Shown here: positions 35,486 through 44,903 of the stretch, in pieces
Layout of the letters: every line of letters begins with the position of its first letter
Numbering within the stretch: the first letter of the stretch is position 1
From: an uncultured Desulfobacteraceae bacterium
GTDB taxonomy: Bacteria; Desulfobacterota; Desulfobacteria; Desulfobacterales; UBA5852
DNA length: 64,000 bases
Reading direction: 5' to 3'
Assembly: GCA_913060875.1 (NCBI GenBank)
Contig: CAJXSL010000014.1
Coordinates: forward strand, 89,752-153,751
Program-made: the position numbers and the translations under genes
The notes under the pieces: model-generated
Told to the model about the DNA's origin: nothing
Seen by the model: only the letters and a program-made list of their open reading frames with translations
Databases searched by the model: none

Positions 35486-37093
35486 ATGACCAACCGCGTA
35501 CTGCTCATCAACCCCGCCTACCCCCTTTCGGAAACCCCCTCGCCCCCCCTGGGACTGGCCTATCTGGCCGGCGCCCTGGAGGCGGCCGGGGCGACTGTGG
35601 GTATTCTCGACCTGGTGGTTATGCCGAAAACCGCCGACACCATTGCCAAGGCCATCGAAACCTTCCGTCCGGATGCGGTGGGCGTCACCGCCGTCACCAT
35701 GACCGCCGAAAGCGCCTTCGGGATCATCCGTGAAGTCAAACAGGCCGCGCCTGACGTGCTGACGATGATGGGCGGCCCCCATGCCACCTTCACAACCGCG
35801 GGAACCCTGGCGGCCGTACCTGAACTGGATGTCATCGTACGCGGGGAAGGCGAACAGACCCTCCTCGACCTCCTGGCGGAACGTCGCCGGCCCGGTCGCT
35901 GGACCACCATCCCGGGACTGGCCTTTCGCAATGGCGCCGGCATTCACGAGACTTCCTGGCGCAAGCCGGTTGACGACCTGAACGACCTGCCGGGGCCGGC
36001 CCGCCACGGCCTGCCCCTGGGGCGCTACCGTACCTTGGGCATGCCGGTCAGCGTCACCACCAGCCGGGGTTGCCCCTTTCAATGCGCCTTCTGCGTCGGG
36101 CGGCGCATGGTCGGGGCCCGGGTCCGCTATCGCAAGCCACTGCGGGTCGTCGATGAAATCGAAACCCTGGCGGCCCTCGGATTCCGGCAAATCAACGTGG
36201 CCGACGATCTTTTTACCGCCAACCCGCGGCACTGCAAGGCCATTTGTGACGACATCATTCGCCGGGGTCTGCATATCCGCTGGTCTTCTTTCGCCCGTGT
36301 GGATACGGTCTCGGTGGACCTGCTGACCCGCATGCGTGAAGCCGGATGCCATGCCGTCAGTTTCGGGATGGAGTCCGGCAATCAGGACATCCTGAAACGG
36401 GTGCGCAAAAAAATTACCCTGAAACAGGCCGAAACCGCCGTGGCCATGTGCCGTCAGGCCGGTATGGAGGCCCACGCTTCGTTCATCTTGGGCCTGCCCG
36501 GGGAAACGCCGGAAACCCTGGATCAGACCATGGCCTTTGCCCGACGTTTGCGGGACCAGGGTTTGTCCTACGGCTTTCACCTCCTGGCCCCTTTTCCGGG
36601 GACGGCCATCGGCGACCATCCGGAAGATTTCGACCTGCGGGTCCTGTCGCGGCATTGGCCCGACTATCATGCCAATCGTGCCATTTGTGAAACGCGGGAT
36701 GTGGACCGGGAGCGGCTGGATGCCATGGCCGTGGACTGGGAAACCCAACTCAAGGACTATCTCGACGACATTGGCCGGCGCATGCAGACCGGGGACGCCC
36801 GTGAAGAAGAAATCCAGCAGATCCGCAACATGGAGCGCACCGTCATCCTCCACGAATTGATGATGGCCGGTGCCCTGGAAACGGCCGCACCGTTCAACGG
36901 CAACGACGCTTCCTCCGCGGCGGCCATGCAAAGTCTCACCCGTCAGGTCAGCCCCTGCCTGCCGGACTGGTCCGACGACAAAATCCATGACGCCCTAAAC
37001 CATGCCCGGGACAAGGACGGCTTGCGCCGAACCATCCGGTCGGACGGGCGGACGTCCTGGCACTGGGTGGATTATCTGCCCGAAGCCCAGTGA
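35486..37093 (+). CDS. B12-binding-domain radical SAM protein
   Basis: The 535-residue protein has an N-terminal cobalamin-binding-like domain (about 1-130: LLINPAYPL, then SPPLGLAYLAGALEAAG, MGGPHATF, DVIVRGEGE). A radical SAM domain follows from about 190 with the cluster motif SRGCPFQCAFC, and then GMESGNQDILKRVRKKIT and FILGLPGET. The architecture is that of class B radical SAM methyltransferases and the BchE-like group. The N-terminal domain shows no DxHxxG, so B12 would bind base-off without a histidine ligand if it binds. The substrate is unknown. The gene is followed 17 bp later by a small hypothetical gene, probably in one operon. It follows repeat copy 2. Confidence 0.9.
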   Translation: MTNRVLLINPAYPLSETPSPPLGLAYLAGALEAAGATVGILDLVVMPKTADTIAKAIETFRPDAVGVTAVTMTAESAFGIIREVKQAAPDVLTMMGGPHATFTTAGTLAAVPELDVIVRGEGEQTLLDLLAERRRPGRWTTIPGLAFRNGAGIHETSWRKPVDDLNDLPGPARHGLPLGRYRTLGMPVSVTTSRGCPFQCAFCVGRRMVGARVRYRKPLRVVDEIETLAALGFRQINVADDLFTANPRHCKAICDDIIRRGLHIRWSSFARVDTVSVDLLTRMREAGCHAVSFGMESGNQDILKRVRKKITLKQAETAVAMCRQAGMEAHASFILGLPGETPETLDQTMAFARRLRDQGLSYGFHLLAPFPGTAIGDHPEDFDLRVLSRHWPDYHANRAICETRDVDRERLDAMAVDWETQLKDYLDDIGRRMQTGDAREEEIQQIRNMERTVILHELMMAGALETAAPFNGNDASSAAAMQSLTRQVSPCLPDWSDDKIHDALNHARDKDGLRRTIRSDGRTSWHWVDYLPEAQ

Positions 37094-37110
37094 GGATAAA
37101 AGGAGCATCC

Positions 37111-37419
37111 ATGACAGGAGAAGGAAATCCGGCGCTGCAACTGGACCTGCGCCGGCATTGTATCGAAACCGCCATCCGGAAACGCTACGAAAAAGCCCTC
37201 AAGGCCTATTTCAAATCCGAAACCAACCGGGACAAGCTGGAAAAAGAAATTCAACTCCTCCTGCAAGCCCTGGAAACGCTTGATTTCCCGTCCCTGCGCA
37301 GCACCTATCGCCCACTGGCCGGCGCAAGCACAAGCCAAATCCGGTTATCAATGGATTCTACGGGACGGCTGACAATTCACGTCGACGACCAGCCCCTTCC
37401 GGATCTCCCCCAAAAATGA
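37111..37419 (+). CDS. Small hypothetical protein co-transcribed with the radical SAM gene
   Basis: I do not recognise a named family. The 102-residue protein is mostly helical and charged over its first 65 residues (HCIETAIRKRYEKALKAYFKSE, then KLEKEIQLLLQALETLDF), suggesting a coiled coil. A short beta-like tail follows (IRLSMDSTGRLTIHVDDQPL). The ATG at 37111 has AAAGGAG 6 nt upstream; the ORF-track start 7 codons earlier lies in the preceding stop region. The 17-bp spacing suggests a partner or accessory of the radical SAM protein. Confidence 0.7.
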   Translation: MTGEGNPALQLDLRRHCIETAIRKRYEKALKAYFKSETNRDKLEKEIQLLLQALETLDFPSLRSTYRPLAGASTSQIRLSMDSTGRLTIHVDDQPLPDLPQK

Positions 37420-37548
37420 AACGCCGCCGGCAGCCGCACGGCCACCTGCAGCGTTCTATTTTTTATACCCTTATGAAAGCGTCAAGCTGAAAGGGGGGAG
37501 GTGTCGCTCAAAAGAATCTATATTTCTCTCAGCTTTCTTCAGCGAAAG

Positions 37549-37585
37549 CCGGAATCTTTTGATATCAAACGTTTAGAGATTCCGG
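37549..37585. repeat. Inverted repeat CCGGAATC...GATTCCGG
   Basis: Eight-base arms flank a 21-bp loop, followed by GATCGAGTTCGGAATGACAG, which forms a second weak stem. It looks like a common dispersed palindromic sequence. It lies in the 37420-37803 gap together with element D; no gene is apparent in that gap. Confidence 0.5.
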
Positions 37586-37662
37586 ATCGAGTTCGGAATG
37601 ACAGATAGAACAGATTTTACGGTTCCATCAATGATAACAAGAAAAGCTTATATAAAAGTCAA

Positions 37663-37805
37663 AGTGCCCGATCAAAGGTGAGGATTTTTTGTTCTGATCA
37701 AGGCCGCACAAGGGGTTGCGGTGAGGCGTACTAATGTACGCCGCAGCCGCAAACCCCGCGGAGAACGCCGATCAGGGCAAAAAAGACCACTTTTGTTCGG
37801 GTGCT
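37663..37805. repeat. Structured MITE-like element D
   Basis: Imperfect terminal inverted repeats AGTGCCCGATCAAAGGTG and CCACTTTTGTTCGGGTGCT (14 of 19) enclose GATCAAGGCCGCACAAGG, a central GGCGTAC-TAAT-GTACGCC hairpin and GGAGAACGCCGATCAGGG. The interior closely follows element C at 24414. Its right end runs into the stop codon of the acyl-CoA ligase gene. Confidence 0.8.
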
Positions 37806-39543
37806 ACCCCTTCTCACGCTCCTCGTCCCGAAGCACCCGCCGCAGCACCTTGCCCACGTTGGACACCGGGATTTCATCGCGGAATTCGATCAGTTTGGGG
37901 CGCTTGTAGCCGGCCATATTCTCCTTGCAGAACGCCAGAATTTCTTCCTCGGTGCAGCTCTCGCCCTCTTTCACCTTGATGAAGGCCTTGACCGTCTCGC
38001 CGCTCTTGGCATCCGGCACGCCCACAACCGCCACCAGTTCGACCTTGGGATGGGTAAACAGGATGTCCTCCACTTCCCGGGGATAGACATTGAACCCGCC
38101 CACCAGAATCATGTCCTTCTTGCGGTCCGTGATGATGATATAGCCGTCTTCGTCCACATGGCCGATATCGCCGGTCAGGAAATACCGTTGGCCGTCGATC
38201 TCCCGGAAGACCGCCTCGGTCTCCGCCGGTCTGTTCCAGTAGCCTTTCATCACCTGGGGACCGCAGATGGCCACCTCGCCGTCTTCGCCCCGGGGGACTT
38301 CCACTTCGCTGGATTCCACATTGAGAATTTTAATGTCGGTGCCGGGCACGGGAAAGCCGATGGAGCCGATCTTGCGGGTGTCCTGGAAGGTCGGATTGGA
38401 GGTGGCCACAGGGGCCGTCTCACTCAGGCCGTAGCCTTCGAAGATGACCGCACCGGTCTTGTCTTCGAATTGCTTGCAGACCTCCGGCGGCAACGGTGCA
38501 CCGCCTGAGAAACACCCCATCAACGACGTCAAATCGTACTGGTCCAGCAAGGGATGGTTGGTAAAAGCCACAAAGATGGTCGGCACCGCCGGCATCAGGG
38601 TGGGACGCTGCTTCTGGACGATCTTGAGCACCTCGGTAAAGGGTGGGTCACCGGCCCGGGGATCCGGCACACAGATCAGGCGGCTGCCCGAACCACAGGC
38701 CGATAGCATGGCCACCGTCATGCCGAAACTGTGATACCAGGGTAAAACCCCGAGATAGCAATGATAACCGCCTTGGCGGATGCCTTCGCGCACGCCCGGC
38801 TTATCCGGGTATTCAAACTTGGCCCAGGTCTCCAAAGCCCTTAGGTCGTAAACAAAATTGGAGTGGGTCAGGGCGGCCCCCTTGGGCACCCCGGTGGTGC
38901 CCCCCGTATAGATGATGAGCGCCAGGTCCTCGGAGGGATCGATCTCAACCTTCGGGGGCTTCGGCTGGGCGCCGCGGACCACGTCGTCGAACATGAGGTG
39001 GCCGGGCGCATGGCTGTCGGCCTTGGGAATCTTGCCCAGCAGCCCCCCCAGAAACCCTTTCAGTGGCGGCAGGTAGGACTTCACGTTGCAGATCACCACC
39101 GTTTCCACCGCGGTATCCTGAACGGCCTTGACGGTCGTGGGGTAGAATTGGGGGTGGTCCATGCAGAAAAGGGCTTTGGCCCCGGCGTCATTGAGCTGAT
39201 AATTGAGCTCGGTGGGCGTGTACAGCGGGTTGCAGGTCACGCAAACCGCCCCCGCTTTCAGGATCCCGAAATAGATGGCCGGATAATGGGGCAGGTTGGG
39301 AAGAAAAATCGCCACCCGATCCCCCTTGCGGATGCCTTGGGCATGGAGAAAATTGGCAATCCGGTCAGCCGTATCCTTGACCTGGGCAAAGGTGCGGGGG
39401 GCATCGTTGAAAACGGTGTAAGTCTGATTGGGATAGTCGCGGGCCGCTTCGTCCAGCAGGTCGAAAAGAGGCTGGTCATAATCGGCAATGTCGTGGGGAA
39501 CACCTTCGGGCCAGTTGGGGGTGGACCAGGGGGCTGATGTCAT
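37804..39543 (-). CDS. Long-chain fatty acid-CoA ligase (FadD-like)
   Basis: This is an AMP-forming ligase that activates fatty acids to acyl-CoA for beta-oxidation or lipid synthesis. From the ATG at 39543 (MTSAPWSTPNWPEG) it has 579 residues. It contains the P-loop YTGGTTGVPKGAALTH, the linker and gate region GYGLSETAP, YFLTGDIGHVDEDGYIIITDRKKDMI and a C-terminal VSNVGKVLRRVLR with the catalytic lysine. GGAGAGGAG precedes this ATG. The ORF-track extension of 15 codons is not supported. The gene appears monocistronic; 296 bp without a visible gene separate it from the nitrilase gene. Confidence 0.92.
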   Translation of the reverse strand: MTSAPWSTPNWPEGVPHDIADYDQPLFDLLDEAARDYPNQTYTVFNDAPRTFAQVKDTADRIANFLHAQGIRKGDRVAIFLPNLPHYPAIYFGILKAGAVCVTCNPLYTPTELNYQLNDAGAKALFCMDHPQFYPTTVKAVQDTAVETVVICNVKSYLPPLKGFLGGLLGKIPKADSHAPGHLMFDDVVRGAQPKPPKVEIDPSEDLALIIYTGGTTGVPKGAALTHSNFVYDLRALETWAKFEYPDKPGVREGIRQGGYHCYLGVLPWYHSFGMTVAMLSACGSGSRLICVPDPRAGDPPFTEVLKIVQKQRPTLMPAVPTIFVAFTNHPLLDQYDLTSLMGCFSGGAPLPPEVCKQFEDKTGAVIFEGYGLSETAPVATSNPTFQDTRKIGSIGFPVPGTDIKILNVESSEVEVPRGEDGEVAICGPQVMKGYWNRPAETEAVFREIDGQRYFLTGDIGHVDEDGYIIITDRKKDMILVGGFNVYPREVEDILFTHPKVELVAVVGVPDAKSGETVKAFIKVKEGESCTEEEILAFCKENMAGYKRPKLIEFRDEIPVSNVGKVLRRVLRDEEREKG

Positions 39544-39839
39544 AGGCTCCTCTCCTGTGGGTTGGGGTTGATGCCGGTGCGGTTGCACAAATTGCCAGCG
39601 GTTGGCGGCAAACCAGGCGGTACGGGGGTAGCGATGCGGTTTGACGACAACGGCGAAAAAGCGTCAACGGGTCGCCCGGAGGCGTGTCCTATGGCAGCAG
39701 GCAAAGGGAGCCTGGCCGGCCATTTTCACGAATTGCTAAACAGTAGAAAAGTAAAAAATTTTACGCTGAAAGCGCGGGAACTGTCAAGTGCAATACGCCC
39801 CCCGGCATGGCGGATAAAGGGGGGACGATGCCCGGCAGT

Positions 39840-40637
39840 CTAGTCATTCGGTGGTTGATCTTCCGTCATAGACCACGTGTCGGCATCGCGCCAGGCAGGG
39901 AAATTGCGGCGATAAGTTTCGAGGCCGGCGCCATCGATCGTCAGCGTGTGAACAGCTTCGCGATCCCCGGCGTGGTAGATCACCGCCCCCTGATAATCCA
40001 CCGCCAGGGAGTCCCCCGCATAGGTCTGGCCATTGCCGTCCCGCCCCACACGATTGACGCCCAGGACATAGGCCTGGTTTTCGATGGCCCGGGCTTTGAG
40101 CAGTGCCGCCCAGTGGGCGGCACGGGCGGCCGGCCAGTTGGCCACGAAAATGGCGACATCATAACGACGGGCGACATTGCGGGTCCAGACGGGAAACCGA
40201 AGATCATAGCAGATAAAGGGGCGGACGCGCCATTCGCCGATGGACACGGTCAACGATGTCGTGCCGGCGGCATAGACCTTGTGCTCGCCGCTCATTCGAA
40301 AGAGGTGGCGTTTGTCGTAAGTGTAGATATGGCCTTCGGGCGACGCCCATACCAATCGATTGTACACATTGCCGTTTTCCCGGATCACGAGGCTTCCGGC
40401 CACATGGGCCGCCAGGCCGGATGCCGTCCGCTTCATCCAGGCCACCGAGGATCCTTCCATGGCCTCGGCGACATCGTCGCCGGCCATGGTGAATCCGGTG
40501 GTGAACATCTCCGGCAAAACCACCAGGTCGGTGGTCCCGGCGATTCCCGCCAGGGCGCGGTCGAAACGGGTCCGGTTGGTACGCGGGTCTTCCCAGGCCA
40601 GATCAGCCTGAACCAGTGTGATCTTCAGATGCGACAT
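39840..40637 (-). CDS. Carbon-nitrogen hydrolase, omega-amidase (YafV-like)
   Basis: This is a nitrilase-superfamily amidase of 265 residues from the ATG at 40637. The Glu-Lys-Cys triad is visible in LPEMFTTGF, YDKRHLFRM and FICYDLRFP. The TTGFTM and RFPVWTRN segments match omega-amidases such as YafV and Nit2. These hydrolyse alpha-ketoglutaramate or alpha-ketosuccinamate made by glutamine-dependent transaminases in methionine salvage. Its start overlaps by 13 bp the end of an aminotransferase remnant of just the kind that partners this enzyme, which supports the call. Confidence 0.88.
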   Translation of the reverse strand: MSHLKITLVQADLAWEDPRTNRTRFDRALAGIAGTTDLVVLPEMFTTGFTMAGDDVAEAMEGSSVAWMKRTASGLAAHVAGSLVIRENGNVYNRLVWASPEGHIYTYDKRHLFRMSGEHKVYAAGTTSLTVSIGEWRVRPFICYDLRFPVWTRNVARRYDVAIFVANWPAARAAHWAALLKARAIENQAYVLGVNRVGRDGNGQTYAGDSLAVDYQGAVIYHAGDREAVHTLTIDGAGLETYRRNFPAWRDADTWSMTEDQPPND

Positions 40638-40966
40638 AATTTTTCGGCGGCTTCCCTCAAGGTGGCATCGTTTTTGGCAAACCAAAAGCGCAGGACACGA
40701 TGGTCGTCGCCCCCATGGTAAAAAACCGATGGGGGAATCGCCGCCACACCGTGCCGGGTGGTCAACCGGCGTGCAAAGGCCATGTCGACCTCGTCCGTTA
40801 TGGCCGCGTAGTCCAGCATCTGAAAATAGGTCCCCCGGCAGGACAGCGGCCGAAAACGGGACGGGCCGATCAGCTTCAGGAAAAAATCGTCAGGCCGACA
40901 TCCGGTAATTTGCTGGGCAGTGTCATGCACGGATTTCCGGTTGATGGTTTCGCCGGGCGGACGCCA
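40625..40966 (-). pseudogene. C-terminal remnant of a class I/II aminotransferase (MtnE/YbdL-like)
   Basis: Only the last ~100 residues of a PLP aminotransferase remain: RFRPLSCRGTYFQMLDYA, DMAFARRLTTRHGVAAIPPS, VLRFWFAKNDATLREAAEKL. These match the C-terminal small domain of methionine/glutamine aminotransferases of the YbdL/KAT group, which are about 385 residues long. The PLP lysine and the large domain are missing. The open frame runs upstream only to the stop codon of the cytochrome-like gene at 40967, so the N-terminal part was apparently deleted. A GTG at 40928 could start a 101-residue product, but it would be inactive as an aminotransferase. Confidence 0.75.
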
Positions 40967-41812
40967 TCAGGATTTGTTTTCCTTCCCCTGGGTCGCCGCC
41001 TGACGGATGGTTTCGTACACTTCCATCGGGCTGACCCCGTTTTTAGCGCCGATTTCCTTGAGCGTCAATTCCGGATCGACCTGCCAGCCGCCGGTCTGCA
41101 GGGCCTGGGTGACAGCGGCAACCGGCAGGTCGTAGGCACGGCAGAGGTCGGCCAGTTTCTTTTGCCCGGTTCCCGGCGGGGGATCGACCGGCATGGCCTT
41201 GGCCTCCGTCGACGGTGCCGTCGCCTGCATGATCTGGTAGATTTCCTGGGGCGAGCGGTTGCTCCGGGCGGCAATGGCCTGGAGGGTATCCCGGTCGCTG
41301 TCCAGCTGAATGCCGGCGGCCTTCAGGGCCGCCACCGCCGCCGGCAGTTCCAGGCCGGTGCGGCGGGCGAATTGGTCCAGTCGGGAAAGCTCCGCGTGCC
41401 CGTAAGGCGGCTCCCCGTACTTGGCGGACGCCGCATCCTTGAGATGGGCATTGAACACCAGCGGCCAGTCAAAGGGCGGCACGGCCGCCAGGGTCCCCAC
41501 CAGAATGATCGTCGTGAGACTGAAGGCCGCATTGAATTCCGGGGTCCAGATTTTCAGGCGGCGGGTTTTGTCCTTCAGATAGGCCAGAATGGCCTTCCAG
41601 TTGTAATAGATGTGGAGCCCGATGGACACCAGGAAAAGCAACCCCATGTTGATGTGCACATCCCCCCACTGGGTCTTGTCCAGCCCCCACAGGGACCAGT
41701 TCGACCAGTAGGCCACCCGGCCGTGGGGTACGATGTAGAGCATGATGCTGGTCACCATCAACAGGATAAAAGACAGCAATGCGGTCAGGGACGTTGCTTT
41801 GCGCAATTTCAT
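40967..41812 (-). CDS. DUF4405-like b-type-cytochrome membrane protein with tandem C-terminal repeats
   Basis: The 281-residue protein has three to four membrane spans in its first 120 residues (ALLSFILLMVTSIMLYIV, MGLLFLVSIGLHIYYNWK, FSLTTIILVGTLAAVPPF). Histidines in WGDVHINMG and IGLHIYYNW could bind haem, as in the DUF4405/cytochrome b561-like group. The remaining ~150 residues hold two repeats of about 55 residues, ending TLQAIAARSNRSPQEIYQIMQ and TLKEIGAKNGVSPMEVYETIR. This tail probably lies at the membrane surface. The DUF6125-like gene lies 83 bp upstream on the same strand. Confidence 0.75.
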   Translation of the reverse strand: MKLRKATSLTALLSFILLMVTSIMLYIVPHGRVAYWSNWSLWGLDKTQWGDVHINMGLLFLVSIGLHIYYNWKAILAYLKDKTRRLKIWTPEFNAAFSLTTIILVGTLAAVPPFDWPLVFNAHLKDAASAKYGEPPYGHAELSRLDQFARRTGLELPAAVAALKAAGIQLDSDRDTLQAIAARSNRSPQEIYQIMQATAPSTEAKAMPVDPPPGTGQKKLADLCRAYDLPVAAVTQALQTGGWQVDPELTLKEIGAKNGVSPMEVYETIRQAATQGKENKS

Positions 41813-41895
41813 ATCATCATTACCTTTCCGTCAAAAAAACAGCGGCCGGATGGCCGCTGTTTCCCTCATGAATTCGTCTTTCAGGCTGGCAGGCG

Positions 41896-42648
41896 TCAAT
41901 CCTCCTTGAGCGAGAACCGCCAGGCACAGTACCATTCATCCGGGTGCGGGTCGGGCGGGCACCCGATGCATTCCGTTTCGATCCGCGGATCGAACGCCCG
42001 GGCAAAGTAGGCATACTCAACAAGTCCGGCGGACTTGCAGGGGTAATCCTCCAGCCCTTTGCGTTTACGGGCGACCTGGACCCGGCATTCATCCATCCGG
42101 AAAATAAACGCCCGGGGGCCGTCATCTTCAAAAGACTGGCGGTTGACGCGCCCATAGACCCTGAAGTTGAGCGCCTGTTTGAGCCCCTCCAGACCCGGCG
42201 CCAGGTCGTCCCCCAGAAAGCGGCGTATGGACCAGGCTTCGAAGGGTGAAAACTGGGACCAGCAGGAATCGTTGCAGCGTTTGGCATCGTTCATCCCATG
42301 ATTGAATTCCACGGCCTGGAACCACACCCCGTCATTGGCCAGCCAGTTGATGGCCACATTGTCGAGCAGCGCCTCCAGGGTATCGGCCGGCAGATCCAGC
42401 AAAGGCTGGGGCAGGCCGTCCGTCACGTCGAATCCCAGGGTCTTTCCCAGGCGCTTCAGCTGGATGCCGAGACTGCGCTGGGAGGCTTCCGCCAGGACAT
42501 CGTAGGCCAGATTCGCCGGCAGCTGGTGGCGCACTTCGCCATACCACATGGCATAATGCATCATCGTGCGGTGGAGGTAATCCATCACCAGACGCGCTTT
42601 GTCCTTATGAGCCAGATCGTCGATAGAAGTTACAGTTTCTGCAGTCAT
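41896..42648 (-). CDS. DUF6125-like cytosolic protein
   Basis: The 250-residue protein, MTAETVTSIDDLAHKDKARLVMDYLHR, resembles a family found in anaerobic deltaproteobacteria and annotated as DUF6125 or 'cytosolic protein'. That assignment is from memory and not certain. The C-terminal half is cysteine-rich (CNDSCWSQF, MDECRVQ, YPCKSAG, ETECIGCPPD, EWYCAWRF), suggesting a metal site or cofactor. No function is established to my knowledge. It is probably in an operon with the cytochrome-like protein downstream. No ribosome site of note was seen. Confidence 0.65.
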   Translation of the reverse strand: MTAETVTSIDDLAHKDKARLVMDYLHRTMMHYAMWYGEVRHQLPANLAYDVLAEASQRSLGIQLKRLGKTLGFDVTDGLPQPLLDLPADTLEALLDNVAINWLANDGVWFQAVEFNHGMNDAKRCNDSCWSQFSPFEAWSIRRFLGDDLAPGLEGLKQALNFRVYGRVNRQSFEDDGPRAFIFRMDECRVQVARKRKGLEDYPCKSAGLVEYAYFARAFDPRIETECIGCPPDPHPDEWYCAWRFSLKED

Positions 42649-42790
42649 GGAGACGCCCCTTTCAGCATGCGGTTAACCATTTCAATTCGCGATATCGTCC
42701 CAATCGAAAGCGTGAAAACCATGCGCACACGGTTTCGTCGTATTCAGGAAGGCGCGGTCCCGATTCCCTTCTGTGCCTCTCAGAGGCAAC

Positions 42791-44746
42791 TCAATCCTCC
42801 TGCAGCTCCACAAGATCGGCATAACAGTCCAGGGCTTCGGGATTTCGCAAGGCATCCTTGTTGGTCACCGGCTCGCCGTGGATGACTTTACGCACGGCCA
42901 GTTCCACCTTTTTCATGTTCAGGGTATAGGGCACGTCGGGCACGGCGATAATCTTGGCCGGGACATGCCGGGGCGAGGCATTGGCCCGAATGGTAGCGCG
43001 AATTGCCTGGCGCAGATCATCGTCGAGTTCCTGGCCGGGCGCCATCTGCACGAAAAGCACCACACGGGTGTCATTGTGCCACTGCTGCCCCACCACGACA
43101 CAATCGGCGATGGCCTCGATCTGGTCCATCTGGCGATAGATCTCGGCCGTGCCGATACGCACGCCGCCGGGATTGAGGGTGGCGTCCGATCGCCCGAACA
43201 TGACCACCCCGCCCCGCTCGGTCACGACAATGTAGTCGCCGTGCCGCCAGATCCCCGGGTACATGTCGAAGTAAGCATCGTGGTATTTCTGCATGTCCGG
43301 ATCGTTCCAGAAATAGATCGGCATGGAGGGAAAGGGTGCGGTGCAGACCAGCTCCCCCTGGCGCCCCACCACCGGTTGTCCGGTTTCGTCGAACGCCGCC
43401 ACTTTCATCCCCAGGCCCCGGCACTGCAACTCGCCGGAATAGACCGGCCCCATGGGGTTGCCCAGGGCAAAGCAGCCGTTCAGGTCCGTGCCCCCGGAAA
43501 TGGAGGCCAGCTGGAGATCGGACTTGATATGATCGTAGACGAACTGGAAGCCCTCCTCGGACAGGGGGGAGCCGGTGGAGAGCACCGCCCGCAGGCGGCC
43601 CAGGTCGTAAGTTTCTCCGGGTTTGACGCCGGAGGCCTGCAGGGCGGCAATATAGCCCGCACTGGTGCCGAAAACCGTAATGCCCGCCTGTTCGGCCAGC
43701 TCCCACAAAGCGCCGGGATGGGGGTGAAAGGGGTTGCCGTCGAAAAGCACCAGGGTGGCCCCGGTGGACAACGCACAGGTCAGCCAGTTCCACATCATCC
43801 ACCCGCAGGTGGTAAAATAGAAGATGGTGTCCTCCCGCGTCAGGCCGGTGTGCAGCACCAGTTCTTTCATCTGGTGCACCAGAATGCCGCCGGCACTCTG
43901 CACCATGCATTTGGGCAACCCGGTGGTGCCGGATGAGTACATGATGTAAAGCGGATGACCGAAGGGCAGCTGGGCGAAGTCCATCTCCGCGGCATCGCGC
44001 CCGTCAATGAACTGCTCCCACAACACCGCGTTGGGCACGGCACCGATATCCGGATCCTCCTCGGTGTAGGGCACCACCACCACGCGTTCGATGGAGGGCA
44101 GCTGCTTCAGGATGTCGGTAATCCGGCCCAGGCTGTCGATGGCCTTGCCTTTGAAAAAATAGCCGTTGGCCGTGAAGATCACCTTGGGCTGGATCTGGCC
44201 GAAGCGGTCCAGCACGCCCTTGATGCCGAAATCCGGAGAACAGGACGACCAAGTGGCCCCCAGGGAGGTAGCGGCCAGCATGGCAATAATGGTCTGGGGC
44301 ATATTGGGCATGAACCCCACGATCCGGTCGCCGACGGTAACACCGCTGTCCCGCAGGGCGGATGCCACCCGGGAAACGGCCGCATACAGTTCGGCATAGG
44401 ACAGCCGTTGCACGGGCAGGCTTTCCCCTTTGAAGATAATGGCGGCCCGGTCGTCCCGGTAGCGCAAAAGATTTTCGGCAAAATTGAGACGGGCTCCCGG
44501 GAACCAGCGGGCGCCGGGCATCTTCGTAGGGTCATCCACCACCTGATCATAGCCCCGGGAGGCCCGGATCTCCATGAAATCCCAGATGGAAGCCCAAAAA
44601 TCAGGGATGGCGTCCACCGACCACTGGTAGAGATCCGGATAGGTTTCAAAGGCGTGACCATAACGCTGGTTCACGAACTGCATGTAGCGGTACATGTTGC
44701 TCTGCTGGATCTGAGCCTCCGTGGGTTGCCAAAGCAGCTTGTCCAT
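42791..44746 (-). CDS. aacS: Acetoacetate-CoA ligase (acetoacetyl-CoA synthetase)
   Basis: This enzyme activates acetoacetate with ATP and CoA, returning the ketone body produced by HMG-CoA cleavage to acetyl-CoA metabolism. From the ATG at 44746 (MDKLLWQP, AAGGAG 7 nt upstream) it has 651 residues, the standard length. It shows the N-terminal NMYRYMQFVNQRYG, PGARLNFAENLLR, YSSGTTGLPKCMVQ, a FTTCGWMMWNW segment typical of AacS, and ISGGTDLNGCF. It is the last gene of the liu-like operon, following the XRE-cupin gene after 157 bp. Confidence 0.93.
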   Translation of the reverse strand: MDKLLWQPTEAQIQQSNMYRYMQFVNQRYGHAFETYPDLYQWSVDAIPDFWASIWDFMEIRASRGYDQVVDDPTKMPGARWFPGARLNFAENLLRYRDDRAAIIFKGESLPVQRLSYAELYAAVSRVASALRDSGVTVGDRIVGFMPNMPQTIIAMLAATSLGATWSSCSPDFGIKGVLDRFGQIQPKVIFTANGYFFKGKAIDSLGRITDILKQLPSIERVVVVPYTEEDPDIGAVPNAVLWEQFIDGRDAAEMDFAQLPFGHPLYIMYSSGTTGLPKCMVQSAGGILVHQMKELVLHTGLTREDTIFYFTTCGWMMWNWLTCALSTGATLVLFDGNPFHPHPGALWELAEQAGITVFGTSAGYIAALQASGVKPGETYDLGRLRAVLSTGSPLSEEGFQFVYDHIKSDLQLASISGGTDLNGCFALGNPMGPVYSGELQCRGLGMKVAAFDETGQPVVGRQGELVCTAPFPSMPIYFWNDPDMQKYHDAYFDMYPGIWRHGDYIVVTERGGVVMFGRSDATLNPGGVRIGTAEIYRQMDQIEAIADCVVVGQQWHNDTRVVLFVQMAPGQELDDDLRQAIRATIRANASPRHVPAKIIAVPDVPYTLNMKKVELAVRKVIHGEPVTNKDALRNPEALDCYADLVELQED

Positions 44747-44903
44747 GTGCTTCTCCTTGCCTGCCAACGCGTCGCATGCGACACGTGCAGGATGCTGTCC
44801 GGTGGCCTTGCCTGTCGTTCAGGAAGGCACCGGTGTATCCGCTTCACCCGAAAAAATTCTGGGGGCCTGACCCAAACCGCTGAACACGCGGAAAACATCC
44901 GGG

